Notes: a model not told the origin generated them from the sequence alone. Numbered from the stretch's first letter, positions 37,889 to 51,996 are shown. The stretch is 64,000 nucleotides of DNA from Sepioteuthis lessoniana (GCA_963585895.1 CAUZXS010004392.1:186001-250000); one strand, 5' to 3'. A program made the numbers and translations.

Positions 37889-38997
37889 ATCCAGGTGCGA
37901 AAATCCACCCCGAAGCCGGCCGAAGAGAAGACAGCCTCCAGAAAAGCATGGTCAACCCTATCAAGGGCCTTGGACTGATCTAAATTGATCAGCACGGCAT
38001 TTCCGTCGACTTTTTCTACGATCGTGCGAACCAGATGAAGACTGTCCTGGATAGTCCTACCCTTTACAGCACAAGTCTGTTCGGGGCAAATCAGACTAGG
38101 CAGGACAGTCTGCAAACGGTTTGCTAAGATCTTCGCCAAAATCTTTAAGTCAGTGTTTAACATCGTTAAAGGGCGAAAGTTACTAATCCCATCCCCACCA
38201 TGTTTGTTCTTACGAAGCAACTTCACTATACCCCTGGTGAAGCGTCTGGGTATGGTACCCTGCCTCATCCAGTTGTTATAGATGGTTGCCAGCAAGAGGA
38301 CAAACATGTGCGACAACCTCAAGTACACTTCGTAGGGCAGAACGTCAATTCCGGGAGACTTATCCAGCCCGACCGACTTCAGTGCATCCCGAATCTCCTC
38401 CTCCTTTATGCGCCCCTCACACCCAGCCGCTTCAGTCGCCGAAAGAGGAGGGAAGTCGGCAAGATAGGTGTCTAACTGAGCAGAACTCAGTCCGGGCTCC
38501 CTGGTGAAAAGCTTCAAGAAATACTGTCGGAACTCCCCACAGATGGCTTCGTTTGTAGTTCGACGTTGCCCCTCCGGCGATGTGACACTGGCGATATGCC
38601 GATCTGTTGCATGCCTGACTTCCTCGGCCCGTAGTTCCTGGGCCATATTCGTCACCTCGCAGGGTATTCTTTTAAACCTAGCCCTAACTACCAGAGCTTG
38701 GTACTCCTTAATTTGCAAGGAGGCCAGCTCGGCCTTAGCTACGTTAACTTGCCCACTATCTCCCGCCAACACCGCCCTATCTAGCTTATCCTTAATCGAC
38801 CTTTGCTCCGCTACTCTGGCTGACTTGAGTCTCCTACTATAGTCGGCAGCAAAGGATCTAATGCTATCCTTAAGGTTAGCCCACCAACTACTACCCGTAA
38901 TAGCCCCCGTCAATTCCCGCTTTATCGTTAGTTCTAGCTGGTTCCGGAAGTCAGCCTCCACCAAAAGGGAAAGGTTGAACTTCCAGTAACCAGACAT
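37885..38997 (-). pseudogene. LINE ORF2 RT fragment (unit 12)
   Basis: 370 codons, Leu234 and Leu345; same protein as unit 9. Confidence 0.9.
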
Positions 38998-40009
38998 CCT
39001 ACATCTAGCGTGTGCGCACTATCGCTAGCGTGGGTTACTAGCGAAAATTCCACAAGCACTGGAATGCCGACATCTTTTGACTCAATCTTCTTCGCTGTGG
39101 CTGGACCCTCTCTTCTCTGCTACTGTCTCCGGAGTCCGGTGTTGACTGCCCCTGTCCGTGGTTTCACGCCAACTCTCTGCTGTCCAGTCGCCAACTGCTC
39201 TCCTCCGGGTCCCGTCGTCAACTCCTGCCAGCTCCTTGGTCCAGCCAACTCTCATTCGCGTCCCATTACCACTTTCGGATAAATATTTATTGTAATAAAA
39301 ATAATTACAAATTTGGCACGAGGCCTAAAAATGGAGGGGGGAAGGCCGGTCAACACTATCCTAATCTCTAACTTAACTAGACTCATTCACTGACCAATAC
39401 ATATCTCCAAGTTAAAAAAAAAACACCAAAATACCTCAATTAAACATATCACTATCAAACTGCATTCACCAAAAACAACAATCACCAAAACAACACTAAT
39501 GCTCCATGAACTTCTAAACTTATTCCCATATTTACAGAGTGAGGGGGGGGAACAATTTGAAAAAAACTAAACGAACGCTATATACATATTTATTTACAAT
39601 TCCCCTAAAAACGAAAGATGAACAAAACATATATAAATTACGATGGTTAGTATGGGGTCCCCCCCCACGTACTAAAACATGGCAGAAAGAGGAGTTAACC
39701 AGTCGAAAATAGTGTCGAAGGAGGAAAAATAAACAAATAGGATAAATAATTGGTAAAAAATATAAGTAAACAATAAACATGAAATAACATAAGCCCTCCA
39801 TCGCACTCCTGGAGAACTCCAGTTCCTGTCATCTAACAGAGGGGAAGGGAAGGGAGAGTAAAACAAAAGAAGGGGACAAAAAAGGGGGGGGCCCAATGAC
39901 CGTGCATACTCTAGCTAACTAAATTAGGAACAAAGTAAATCAAAAATCGCCTAAAAAATTCTAACTTACCTGGGCTGGGTGGTCACGTCCTTCCGGTAAC
40001 TCAAAATTC

Positions 40010-41142
40010 TCAAGTCCCTGGGATGTCCAAGCTGAAAATAAGGTTGGCTCCTACCACGCGACACAAGCGCGCAACAGTTACCCACCTTTCGCCAAACTCC
40101 AGTGAAGAGAGTCTCTTTCTCTCAGAATGGATTTTCACTTTAATTTGGTGTTTGAAAAATGCCACCAGGGTCTGAGAAGAAAAAGACTCATCCTCGCAGA
40201 GTTCCTTCTTTCTTGTCGTCCAAATCACGACACGCATAACGCCGAGTAAGCAGAGAAACAGATAATCTCGGTACCACATTGCTGCACACAGAACTGGCTT
40301 CCAGGACAAAAAACTTTCCATTGAGGATGCGGACCATGTTGCCTTCAAGAAGCTTGCACAGCGGCCGTACGACCGGGCAATGAAAGAACACCGCACCGGC
40401 CGCACTCAGGCGAAATGGCCTGTTGCGCTGCAAACAATTTCTTGCCGACCCAGAGGGCATTCCGAATGACCAGCCAGGTAAGGGAAGCCTCGTCATTATT
40501 GAGACACCTCATCCTGGGAGCCCAAGGCCACAGTAAGCGAGCCTCCGCCTCCGTCACACCGAGCTCGCCAATCAGACCATCGCTAGCGGCCTCCTGACTA
40601 AACAAACGATATAATGCCCTACTCGACAACGGCTAGCTGTCAGAGAGACCTGTCTGCAGCCGAGAGAGAACTTTAAAAGCATGCCGGCACTCGCGATAGA
40701 AGGGGCATTCGCGTCTAGGCAACCGATGGGCCTCCCCATCAGCAGAATGCACACTTCTTAGCGACGGGAAAGATTGTTTAGCGTATTCTTTCCAGACGCT
40801 TCCCGCCGCCGTGTCTCGTGAACACATCCGATCTAGGAAAGTAAGACGCAAAGTATGGCGCCGTACCTCGACGTTAGGCACTCCTAGACCGCCTTCGGAA
40901 GGGTGAAGGTAACAGATCGCCCGTCGCACCAAAGGATGTCTCTTAGCCCAGAGAAACTGGAAGAGAATCCTTTCCAGCTTTAATAGGATGGTGGCCGGGA
41001 TAGGAAGCACTGAAAGTCGGTATACGGCTAGGGAGTAGATGTGCGAACTGCAAACCTCTGCCCGTCCCTTAAGGGAAAGCCTTCTACGTAGCCACAACTC
41101 AGTTGCGGCTACGACCTTTTCCAGTACTTCCGACCAATTCAT
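40010..41142 (-). pseudogene. LINE ORF2 post-RT region and tail, split (unit 13)
   Basis: 169 codons (40633-41142), TAG, 94 codons (40345-40629). Finger frame 40188-40496 with Asn; tail 40010-40405. Confidence 0.85.
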
Positions 41143-42251
41143 ATCCAGGTGCGAAAATCCACCCCGAAGCCGGCCGAAGAGAAGACAGCCTCCAGAAAAG
41201 CATGGTCAACCCTATCAAGGGCCTTGGACTGATCTAAATTGATCAGCACGGCATTTCCGTCGACTTTTTCTACGATCGTGCGAACCAGATGAAGACTGTC
41301 CTGGATAGTCCTACCCTTTACAGCACAAGTCTGTTCGGGGCAAATCAGACTAGGCAGGACAGTCTGCAAACGGTTTGCTAAGATCTTCGCCAAAATCTTT
41401 AAGTCAGTGTTTAACATCGTTAAAGGGCGAAAGTTACTAATCCCATCCCCACCATGTTTGTTCTTACGAAGCAACTTCACTATACCCCTGGTGAAGCGTC
41501 TGGGTATGGTACCCTGCCTCATCCAGTTGTTATAGATGGTTGCCAGCAAGAGGACAAACATGTGCGACAACCTCAAGTACACTTCGTAGGGCAGAACGTC
41601 AATTCCGGGAGACTTATCCAGCCCGACCGACTTCAGTGCATCCCGAATCTCCTCCTCCTTTATGCGCCCCTCACACCCAGCCGCTTCAGTCGCCGAAAGA
41701 GGAGGGAAGTCGGCAAGATAGGTGTCTAACTGAGCAGAACTCAGTCCGGGCTCCCTGGTGAAAAGCTTCAAGAAATACTGTCGGAACTCCCCACAGATGG
41801 CTTCGTTTGTAGTTCGACGTTGCCCCTCCGGCGATGTGACACTGGCGATATGCCGATCTGTTGCATGCCTGACTTCCTCGGCCCGTAGTTCCTGGGCCAT
41901 ATTCGTCACCTCGCAGGGTATTCTTTTAAACCTAGCCCTAACTACCAGAGCTTGGTACTCCTTAATTTGCAAGGAGGCCAGCTCGGCCTTAGCTACGTTA
42001 ACTTGCCCACTATCTCCCGCCAACACCGCCCTATCTAGTTTATCCTTAATCGACCTTTGCTCCGCTACTCTGGCTGACTTGAGTCTCCTACTATAGTCGG
42101 CAGCAAAGGATCTAATGCTATCCTTAAGGTTAGCCCACCAACTACTACCCGTAATAGCCCCCGTCAATTCCCGCTTTATCGTTAGTTCTAGCTGGTTCCG
42201 GAAGTCAGCCTCCACCAAAAGGGAAAGGTTGAACTTCCAGTAACCAGACAT
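41139..42251 (-). pseudogene. LINE ORF2 RT fragment (unit 13)
   Basis: 370 codons, A-type; same protein as unit 10. Confidence 0.9.
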
Positions 42252-43263
42252 CCTACATCTAGCGTGTGCGCACTATCGCTAGCGTGGGTTACTAGCGAAA
42301 ATTCCACAAGCACTGGAATGCCGACATCTTTTGACTCAATCTTCTTCGCTGTGGCTGGACCCTCTCTTCTCTGCTACTGTCTCCGGAGTCCGGTGTTGAC
42401 TGCCCCTGTCCGTGGTTTCACGCCAACTCTCTGCTGTCCAGTCGCCAACTGCTCTCCTCCGGGTCCCGTCGTCAACTCCTGCCAGCTCCTTGGTCCAGCC
42501 AACTCTCATTCGCGTCCCATTACCACTTTCGGATAAATATTTATTGTAATAAAAATAATTACAAATTTGGCACGAGGCCTAAAAATGGAGGGGGGAAGGC
42601 CGGTCAACACTATCCTAATCTCTAACTTAACTAGACTCATTCACTGACCAATACATATCTCCAAGTTAAAAAAAAACACCAAAATACCTCAATTAAACAT
42701 ATCACTATCAAACTGCATTCACCAAAAACAACAATCACCAAAACAACACTAATGCTCCATGAACTTCTAAACTTATTCCCATATTTACAGAGTGAGGGTG
42801 GGGGGAACAATTTGAAAAAAACTAAACGAACGCTATATACATATTTATTTACAATTCCCCTAAAAACGAAAGATGAACAAAACATATATAAATTACGATG
42901 GTTAGTATGGGGTCCCCCCCCACGTACTAAAACATGGCAGAAAGAGGAGTTAACCAGTCGAAAATAGTGTCGAAGGAGGAAAAATAAACAAATAGGATAA
43001 ATAATTGGTAAAAAATATAAGTAAACAATAAACATGAAATAACATAAGCCCTCCATCGCACTCCTGGAGAACTCCAATTCCTGTCATCTAACAGAGGGGA
43101 AGGGAAGGGAGAGTAAAACAAAAGAAGGGGACAAAAAAGGGGGGGCCCAATGACCGTGCATACTCTAGCTAACTAAATTAGGAACAAAGTAAATCAAAAA
43201 TCGCCTAAAAAATTCTAACTTACCTGGGCTGGGTGGTCACGTCCTTCCGGTAACTCAAAATTC

Positions 43264-44396
43264 TCAAGTCCCTGGGATGTCCAAGCTGAAAATAAGGTTG
43301 GCTCCTACCACGCGACACAAGCGCGCAACAGTTACCCACCTTTCGCCAAACTCCAGTGAAGAGAGTCTCTTTCTCTCAGAATGGATTTTCACTTTAATTT
43401 GGTGTTTGAAAAATGCCACCAGGGTCTGAGAAGAAAAAGACTCATCCTCGCAGAGTTCCTTCTTTCTTGTCGTCCAAATCACGACACGCATAACGCCGAG
43501 TAAGCAGAGAAACAGAAAATCTCGGTACCACATTGCTGCACACAGAACTGGCTTCCAGGACAAAAAACTTTCCATTGAGGATGCGGACCATTTAGCCTTC
43601 AAGAAGCTTGCACAGCGGCCGTACGACCGGGCAATGAAAGAACACCGCACCGGCCGCACTCAGGCGAAATGGCCTGTTGCGCTGCAAACAATTTCTTGCC
43701 GACCCAGAGGGCATTCCGAATGACCAGCCAGGTAAGGGAAGCCTCGTCATTATTGAGACACCTCATCCTGGGGGCCCAAGGCCACAGTAAGCGAGCCTCC
43801 GCCTCCGTCACACCGAGCTCGCCAATCAGACCATCGCTAGCGGCCTCCTGACTAAACAAACGATATAATGCCCTACTCGACAACGGCTGGCTGTCAGAGA
43901 GACCTGTCTGCAGCCGAGAGAGAACTTTAAAAGCATGCCGGCACTCGCGATAGAAGGGGCATTCGCGTCTAGGCAACCGATGGGCCTCCCCATCAGCAGA
44001 ATGCACACTTCTTAGCGACGGGAAAGATTGTTTAGCGTATTCTTTCCAGACGCTTCCCGCCGCCGTGTCTCGTGAACACATCCGATCTAGGAAAGTAAGA
44101 CGCAAAGTATGGCGCCGTACCTCGACGTTAGGCACTCCTAGACCGCCTTCGGAAGGGTGAAGGTAATAGATCGCCCGTCGCACCAAAGGATGTCTCTTAG
44201 CCCAGAGAAACTGGAAGAGAATCCTTTCCAGCTTTAATAGGATGGTGGCCGGGATAGGAAGCACTGAAAGTCGGTATACGGCTAGGGAGTAGATGTGCGA
44301 ACTGCAAACCTCTGCCCGTCCCTTAAGGGAAAGCCTTCTACGTAGCCACAACTCAGTTGCGGCTACGACCTTTTCCAGTACTTCCGACCAATTCAT
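43264..44396 (-). pseudogene. LINE ORF2 post-RT region and tail (unit 14)
   Basis: 265-codon frame (43599-44396) and tail frame 43264-43659, B1-type. Confidence 0.85.
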
Positions 44397-45505
44397 ATCC
44401 AGGTGCGAAAATCCACCCCGAAGCCGGCCGAAGAGAAGACAGCCTCCAGAAAAGCATGGTCAACCCTATCAAAGGCCTTGGACTGATCTAAATTGATCAG
44501 CACGGCATTTCCGTCGACTTTTTCTACGATCGTGCGAACCAGATGAAGACTGTCCTGGATAGTCCTACCCTTTACAGCACAAGTCTGTTCGGGGCAAATC
44601 AGACTAGGCAGGACAGTCTGCAAACGGTTTGCTAAGATCTTCGCCAAAATCTTTAAGTCAGTGTTTAACATCGTTAAAGGGCGAAAGTTACTAATCCCAT
44701 CCCCACCATGTTTGTTCTTACGAAGCAACTTCACTATACCCCTGGTGAAGCGTCTGGGTATGGTACCCTGCCTCATCCAGTTGTTATAGATGGTTGCCAG
44801 CAAGGAGACAAACATGTGCGACAACCTCAAGTACACTTCGTAGGGCAGAACGTCAATTCCGGGAGACTTATCCAGCCCGACCAACTTCAGTGCATCCCGA
44901 ATCTCCTCCTCCTTTATGCGCCCCTCACACCCAGCCGCTTCAGTCGCCGAAAGAGGAGGGAAGTCGGCAAGATAGGTGTCTAACTGAGCAGAACTCAGTC
45001 CGGGCTCCCTGGTGAAAAGCTTCAAGAAATACTGTCGGAACTCCCCACAGATGGCTTCGTTTGTAGTTCGACGTTGCCCCTCCGGCGATGTGACACTGGC
45101 GATATGCCGATCTGTTGCATGCCTGACTTCCTCGGCCCGTAGTTCCTGGGCCATATTCGTCACCTCGCAGGGTATTCTTTTAAACCTAGCCCTAACTACC
45201 AGAGCTTGGTACTCCTTAATTTGCAAGGAGGCCAGCTCGGCCTTAGCTACGTTAACTTGCCCACTATCTCCCGCCAACACCGCCCTATCTAGCTTATCCT
45301 TAATCGACCTTTGCTCCGCTACTCTGGCTGACTTGAGTCTCCTACTATAGTCGGCAGCAAAGGATCTAATGCTATCCTTAAGGTTAGCCCACCAACTACT
45401 ACCCGTAATAGCCCCCGTCAATTCCCGCTTTATCGTTAGTTCTAGCTGGTTCCGGAAGTCAGCCTCCACCAAAAGGGAAAGGTTGAACTTCCAGTAACCA
45501 GACAT
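44393..45505 (-). pseudogene. LINE ORF2 RT fragment (unit 14)
   Basis: 370 codons, B-type with private Leu for Ser (DALKLVG), a few residues before the LDKSPG block. Confidence 0.9.
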
Positions 45506-46517
45506 CCTACATCTAGCGTGTGCGCACTATCGCTAGCGTGGGTTACTAGCGAAAATTCCACAAGCACTGGAATGCCGACATCTTTTGACTCAATCTTCTT
45601 CGCTGTGGCTGGACCCTCTCTTCTCTGCTACTGTCTCCGGAGTCCGGTGTTGACTGCCCCTGTCCGTGGTTTCACGCCAACTCTCTGCTGTCCAGTCGCC
45701 AACTGCTCTCCTCCGGGTCCCGTCGTCAACTCCTGCCAGCTCCTTGGTCCAGCCAACTCTCATTCGCGTCCCATTACCACTTTCGGATAAATATTTATTG
45801 TAATAAAAATAATTACAAATTTGGCACGAGGCCTAAAAATGGAGGGGGGAAGGCCGGTCAACACTATCCTAATCTCTAACTTAACTAGACTCATTCACTG
45901 ACCAATACATATCTCCAAGTTAAAAAAAAACACCAAAATACCTCAATTAAACATATCACTATCAAACTGCATTCACCAAAAACAACAATCACCAAAACAA
46001 CACTAATGCTCCATGAACTTCTAAACTTATTCCCATATTTACAGAGTGAGGGTGGGGGGAACAATTTGAAAAAAACTAAACGAACGCTATATACATATTT
46101 ATTTACAATTCCCCTAAAAACGAAAGATGAACAAAACATATATAAATTACGATGGTTAGTATGGGGTCCCCCCCCACGTACTAAAACATGGCAGAAAGAG
46201 GAGTTAACCAGTCGAAAATAGTGTCGAAGGAGGAAAAATAAACAAATAGGATAAATAATTGGTAAAAAATATAAGTAAACAATAAACATGAAATAACATA
46301 AGCCCTCCATCGCACTCCTGGAGAACTCCAATTCCTGTCATCTAACAGAGGGGAAGGGAAGGGAGAGTAAAACAAAAGAAGGGGACAAAAAAGGGGGGGC
46401 CCAATGACCGTGCATACTCTAGCTAACTAAATTAGGAACAAAGTAAATCAAAAATCGCCTAAAAAATTCTAACTTACCTGGGCTGGGTGGTCACGTCCTT
46501 CCGGTAACTCAAAATTC

Positions 46518-47650
46518 TCAAGTCCCTGGGATGTCCAAGCTGAAAATAAGGTTGGCTCCTACCACGCGACACAAGCGCGCAACAGTTACCCACCTTTCGC
46601 CAAACTCCAGTGAAGAGAGTCTCTTTCTCTCAGAATGGATTTTCACTTTAATTTGGTGTTTGAAAAATGCCACCAGGGTCTGAGAAGAAAAAGACTCATC
46701 CTCGCAGAGTTCCTTCTTTCTTGTCGTCCAAATCACGACACGCATAACGCCGAGTAAGCAGAGAAACAGAAAATCTCGGTACCACATTGCTGCACACAGA
46801 ACTGGCTTCCAGGACAAAAAACTTTCCATTGAGGATGCGGACCATGTAGCCTTCAAGAAGCTTGCACAGCGGCCGTACGACCGGGCAATGAAAGAACACC
46901 GCACCGGCCGCACTCAGGCGAAATGGCCTGTTGCGCTGCAAACAATTTCTTGCCGACCCAGAGGGCATTCCGAATGACCAGCCAGGTAAGGGAAGCCTCG
47001 TCATTATTGAGACACCTCATCCTGGGGGCCCAAGGCCACAGTAAGCGAGCCTCCGCCTCCGTCACACCGAGCTCGCCAATCAGACCATCGCTAGCGGCCT
47101 CCTGACTAAACAAACGATATAATGCCCTACTCGACAACGGCTGGCTGTCAGAGAGACCTGTCTGCAGCCGAGAGAGAACTTTAAAAGCATGCCGGCACTC
47201 GCGATAGAAGGGGCATTCGCGTCTAGGCAACCGATGGGCCTCCCCATCAGCAGAATGCACACTTCTTAGCGACGGGAAAGATTGTTTAGCGTATTCTTTC
47301 CAGACGCTTCCCGCCGCCGTGTCTCGTGAACACATCCGATCTAGGAAAGTAAGACGCAAAGTATGGCGCCGTACCTCGACGTTAGGCACTCCTAGACCGC
47401 CTTCGGAAGGGTGAAGGTAATAGATCGCCCGTCGCACCAAAGGATGTCTCTTAGCCCAGAGAAACTGGAAGAGAATCCTTTCCAGCTTTAATAGGATGGT
47501 GGCCGGGATAGGAAGCACTGAAAGTCGGTATACGGCTAGGGAGTAGATGTGCGAACTGCAAACCTCTGCCCGTCCCTTAAGGGAAAGCCTTCTACGTAGC
47601 CACAACTCAGTTGCGGCTACGACCTTTTCCAGTACTTCCGACCAATTCAT
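46518..47650 (-). pseudogene. LINE ORF2 post-RT region and tail (unit 15)
   Basis: B2 pattern: 265-codon frame (46853-47650), open finger frame (46696-47004), tail 46518-46913, as in unit 8. Confidence 0.85.
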
Positions 47651-48759
47651 ATCCAGGTGCGAAAATCCACCCCGAAGCCGGCCGAAGAGAAGACAGCCTC
47701 CAGAAAAGCATGGTCAACCCTATCAAAGGCCTTGGACTGATCTAAATTGATCAGCACGGCATTTCCGTCGACTTTTTCTACGATCGTGCGAACCAGATGA
47801 AGACTGTCCTGGATAGTCCTACCCTTTACAGCACAAGTCTGTTCGGGGCAAATCAGACTAGGCAGGACAGTCTGCAAACGGTTTGCTAAGATCTTCGCCA
47901 AAATCTTTAAGTCAGTGTTTAACATCGTTAAAGGGCGAAAGTTACTAATCCCATCCCCACCATGTTTGTTCTTACGAAGCAACTTCACTATACCCCTGGT
48001 GAAGCGTCTGGGTATGGTACCCTGCCTCATCCAGTTGTTATAGATGGTTGCCAGCAAGGAGACAAACATGTGCGACAACCTCAAGTACACTTCGTAGGGC
48101 AGAACGTCAATTCCGGGAGACTTATCCAGCCCGACCGACTTCAGTGCATCCCGAATCTCCTCCTCCTTTATGCGCCCCTCACACCCAGCCGCTTCAGTCG
48201 CCGAAAGAGGAGGGAAGTCGGCAAGATAGGTGTCTAACTGAGCAGAACTCAGTCCGGGCTCCCTGGTGAAAAGCTTCAAGAAATACTGTCGGAACTCCCC
48301 ACAGATGGCTTCGTTTGTAGTTCGACGTTGCCCCTCCGGCGATGTGACACTGGCGATATGCCGATCTGTTGCATGCCTGACTTCCTCGGCCCGTAGTTCC
48401 TGGGCCATATTCGTCACCTCGCAGGGTATTCTTTTAAACCTAGCCCTAACTACCAGAGCTTGGTACTCCTTAATTTGCAAGGAGGCCAGCTCGGCCTTAG
48501 CTACGTTAACTTGCCCACTATCTCCCGCCAACACCGCCCTATCTAGCTTATCCTTAATCGACCTTTGCTCCGCTACTCTGGCTGACTTGAGTCTCCTACT
48601 ATAGTCGGCAGCAAAGGATCTAATGCTATCCTTAAGGTTAGCCCACCAACTACTACCCGTAATAGCCCCCGTCAATTCCCGCTTTATCGTTAGTTCTAGC
48701 TGGTTCCGGAAGTCAGCCTCCACCAAAAGGGAAAGGTTGAACTTCCAGTAACCAGACAT
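47647..48759 (-). pseudogene. LINE ORF2 RT fragment (unit 15)
   Basis: 370 codons, B-type; same protein as unit 2. Confidence 0.9.
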
Positions 48760-49771
48760 CCTACATCTAGCGTGTGCGCACTATCGCTAGCGTGGGTTAC
48801 TAGCGAAAATTCCACAAGCACTGGAATGCCGACATCTTTTGACTCAATCTTCTTCGCTGTGGCTGGACCCTCTCTTCTCTGCTACTGTCTCCGGAGTCCG
48901 GTGTTGACTGCCCCTGTCCGTGGTTTCACGCCAACTCTCTGCTGTCCAGTCGCCAACTGCTCTCCTCCGGGTCCCGTCGTCAACTCCTGCCAGCTCCTTG
49001 GTCCAGCCAACTCTCATTCGCGTCCCATTACCACTTTCGGATAAATATTTATTGTAATAAAAATAATTACAAATTTGGCACGAGGCCTAAAAATGGAGGG
49101 GGGAAGGCCGGTCAACACTATCCTAATCTCTAACTTAACTAGACTCATTCACTGACCAATACATATCTCCAAGTTAAAAAAAAACACCAAAATACCTCAA
49201 TTAAACATATCACTATCAAACTGCATTCACCAAAAACAACAATCACCAAAACAACACTAATGCTCCATGAACTTCTAAACTTATTCCCATATTTACAGAG
49301 TGAGGGTGGGGGGAACAATTTGAAAAAAACTAAACGAACGCTATATACATATTTATTTACAATTCCCCTAAAAACGAAAGATGAACAAAACATATATAAA
49401 TTACGATGGTTAGTATGGGGTCCCCCCCCACGTACTAAAACATGGCAGAAAGAGGAGTTAACCAGTCGAAAATAGTGTCGAAGGAGGAAAAATAAACAAA
49501 TAGGATAAATAATTGGTAAAAAATATAAGTAAACAATAAACATGAAATAACATAAGCCCTCCATCGCACTCCTGGAGAACTCCAATTCCTGTCATCTAAC
49601 AGAGGGGAAGGGAAGGGAGAGTAAAACAAAAGAAGGGGACAAAAAAGGGGGGGCCCAATGACCGTGCATACTCTAGCTAACTAAATTAGGAACAAAGTAA
49701 ATCAAAAATCGCCTAAAAAATTCTAACTTACCTGGGCTGGGTGGTCACGTCCTTCCGGTAACTCAAAATTC

Positions 49772-50887
49772 TCAAGTCCCTGGGATGTCCAAGCTGAAAA
49801 TAAGGTTGGCTCCTACCACGCGACACAAGCGCGCAACAGTTACCCACCTTTCGCCAAACTCCAGTGAAGAGAGTCTCTTTCTCTCAGAATGGATTTTCAC
49901 TTTAATTTGGTGTTTGAAAAATGCCACCAGGGTCTGAGAAGAAAAAGACTCATCCTCGCAGAGTTCCTTCTTTCTTGTCGTCCAAATCACGACACGCATA
50001 ACGCCGAGTAAGCAGAGAAACAGAAAATCTCGGTACCACATTGCTGCACACAGAACTGGCTTCCAGGACAAAAAACTTTCCATTGAGGATGCGGACCATT
50101 TAGCCTTCAAGAAGCTTGCACAGCTTGAAAGAACACCGCACCGGCCGCACTCAGGCGAAATGGCCTGTTGCGCTGCAAACAATTTCTTGCCGACCCAGAG
50201 GGCATTCCGAATGACCAGCCAGGTAAGGGAAGCCTCGTCATTATTGAGACACCTCATCCTGGGGGCCCAAGGCCACAGTAAGCGAGCCTCCGCCTCCGTC
50301 ACACCGAGCTCGCCAATCAGACCATCGCTAGCGGCCTCCTGACTAAACAAACGATATAATGCCCTACTCGACAACGGCTGGCTGTCAGAGAGACCTGTCT
50401 GCAGCCGAGAGAGAACTTTAAAAGCATGCCGGCACTCGCGATAGAAGGGGCATTCGCGTCTAGGCAACCGATGGGCCTCCCCATCAGCAGAATGCACACT
50501 TCTTAGCGACGGGAAAGATTGTTTAGCGTATTCTTTCCAGACGCTTCCCGCCGCCGTGTCTCGTGAACACATCCGATCTAGGAAAGTAAGACGCAAAGTA
50601 TGGCGCCGTACCTCGACGTTAGGCACTCCTAGACCGCCTTCGGAAGGGTGAAGGTAATAGATCGCCCGTCGCACCAAAGGATGTCTCTTAGCCCAGAGAA
50701 ACTGGAAGAGAATCCTTTCCAGCTTTAATAGGATGGTGGCCGGGATAGGAAGCACTGAAAGTCGGTATACGGCTAGGGAGTAGATGTGCGAACTGCAAAC
50801 CTCTGCCCGTCCCTTAAGGGAAAGCCTTCTACGTAGCCACAACTCAGTTGCGGCTACGACCTTTTCCAGTACTTCCGACCAATTCAT
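49772..50887 (-). pseudogene. Fused 371-codon LINE post-RT plus tail frame (unit 16)
   Basis: The 17-base deletion near 50124 joins the post-RT frame to the tail frame, so one ORF runs from MNWSEV through CGRCG directly into CASFLKAKWS and the MRVVIWTT tail. The junction drops the FFHC part of the finger, so the CCHC module is not rebuilt. It is the only copy with a continuous frame through this region. Confidence 0.88.
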
Positions 50888-51996
50888 ATCCAGGTGCGAA
50901 AATCCACCCCGAAGCCGGCCGAAGAGAAGACAGCCTCCAGAAAAGCATGGTCAACCCTATCAAAGGCCTTGGACTGATCTAAATTGATCAGCACGGCATT
51001 TCCGTCGACTTTTTCTACGATCGTGCGAACCAGATGAAGACTGTCCTGGATAGTCCTACCCTTTACAGCACAAGTCTGTTCGGGGCAAATCAGACTAGGC
51101 AGGACAGTCTGCAAACGGTTTGCTAAGATCTTCGCCAAAATCTTTAAGTCAGTGTTTAACATCGTTAAAGGGCGAAAGTTACTAATCCCATCCCCACCAT
51201 GTTTGTTCTTACGAAGCAACTTCACTATACCCCTGGTGAAGCGTCTGGGTATGGTACCCTGCCTCATCCAGTTGTTATAGATGGTTGCCAGCAAGGAGAC
51301 AAACATGTGCGACAACCTCAAGTACACTTCGTAGGGCAGAACGTCAATTCCGGGAGACTTATCCAGCCCGACCGACTTCAGTGCATCCCGAATCTCCTCC
51401 TCCTTTATGCGCCCCTCACACCCAGCCGCTTCAGTCGCCGAAAGAGGAGGGAAGTCGGCAAGATAGGTGTCTAACTGAGCAGAACTCAGTCCGGGCTCCC
51501 TGGTGAAAAGCTTCAAGAAATACTGTCGGAACTCCCCACAGATGGCTTCGTTTGTAGTTCGACGTTGCCCCTCCGGCGATGTGACACTGGCGATATGCCG
51601 ATCTGTTGCATGCCTGACTTCCTCGGCCCGTAGTTCCTGGGCCATATTCGTCACCTCGCAGGGTATTCTTTTAAACCTAGCCCTAACTACCAGAGCTTGG
51701 TACTCCTTAATTTGCAAGGAGGCCAGCTCGGCCTTAGCTACGTTAACTTGCCCACTATCTCCCGCCAACACCGCCCTATCTAGCTTATCCTTAATCGACC
51801 TTTGCTCCGCTACTCTGGCTGACTTGAGTCTCCTACTATAGTCGGCAGCAAAGGATCTAATGCTATCCTTAAGGTTAGCCCACCAACTACTACCCGTAAT
51901 AGCCCCCGTCAATTCCCGCTTTATCGTTAGTTCTAGCTGGTTCCGGAAGTCAGCCTCCACCAAAAGGGAAAGGTTGAACTTCCAGTAACCAGACAT
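50884..51996 (-). pseudogene. LINE ORF2 RT fragment (unit 16)
   Basis: 370 codons, B-type; not affected by the deletion further downstream in this copy. Confidence 0.9.

Larger units (their letters stand above)
35799..39051 (-). repeat. Array unit 12, haplotype A3
   Basis: 3253 bases, the same mosaic as unit 9. Private C to T in the leader near 35870 ('tgctattg'). Opens the second A3-A2-B1 trimer. Confidence 0.96.
39052..42305 (-). repeat. Array unit 13, haplotype A2
   Basis: 3254 bases. It carries the same A2 bases as unit 10, including the 'gggagccc' variant near 40517 seen nowhere else in the window. No difference from unit 10 was noticed. Confidence 0.96.
42306..45559 (-). repeat. Array unit 14, haplotype B1
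   Basis: 3254 bases. B1 with a private G to A at about 44883 ('cgaccaac'), giving Leu for Ser just before the first RT block. Confidence 0.97.
45560..48813 (-). repeat. Array unit 15, haplotype B2
   Basis: 3254 bases. Same pattern as unit 8, including GTA near 46845. It follows the second trimer, as unit 20 follows the third. Confidence 0.96.
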
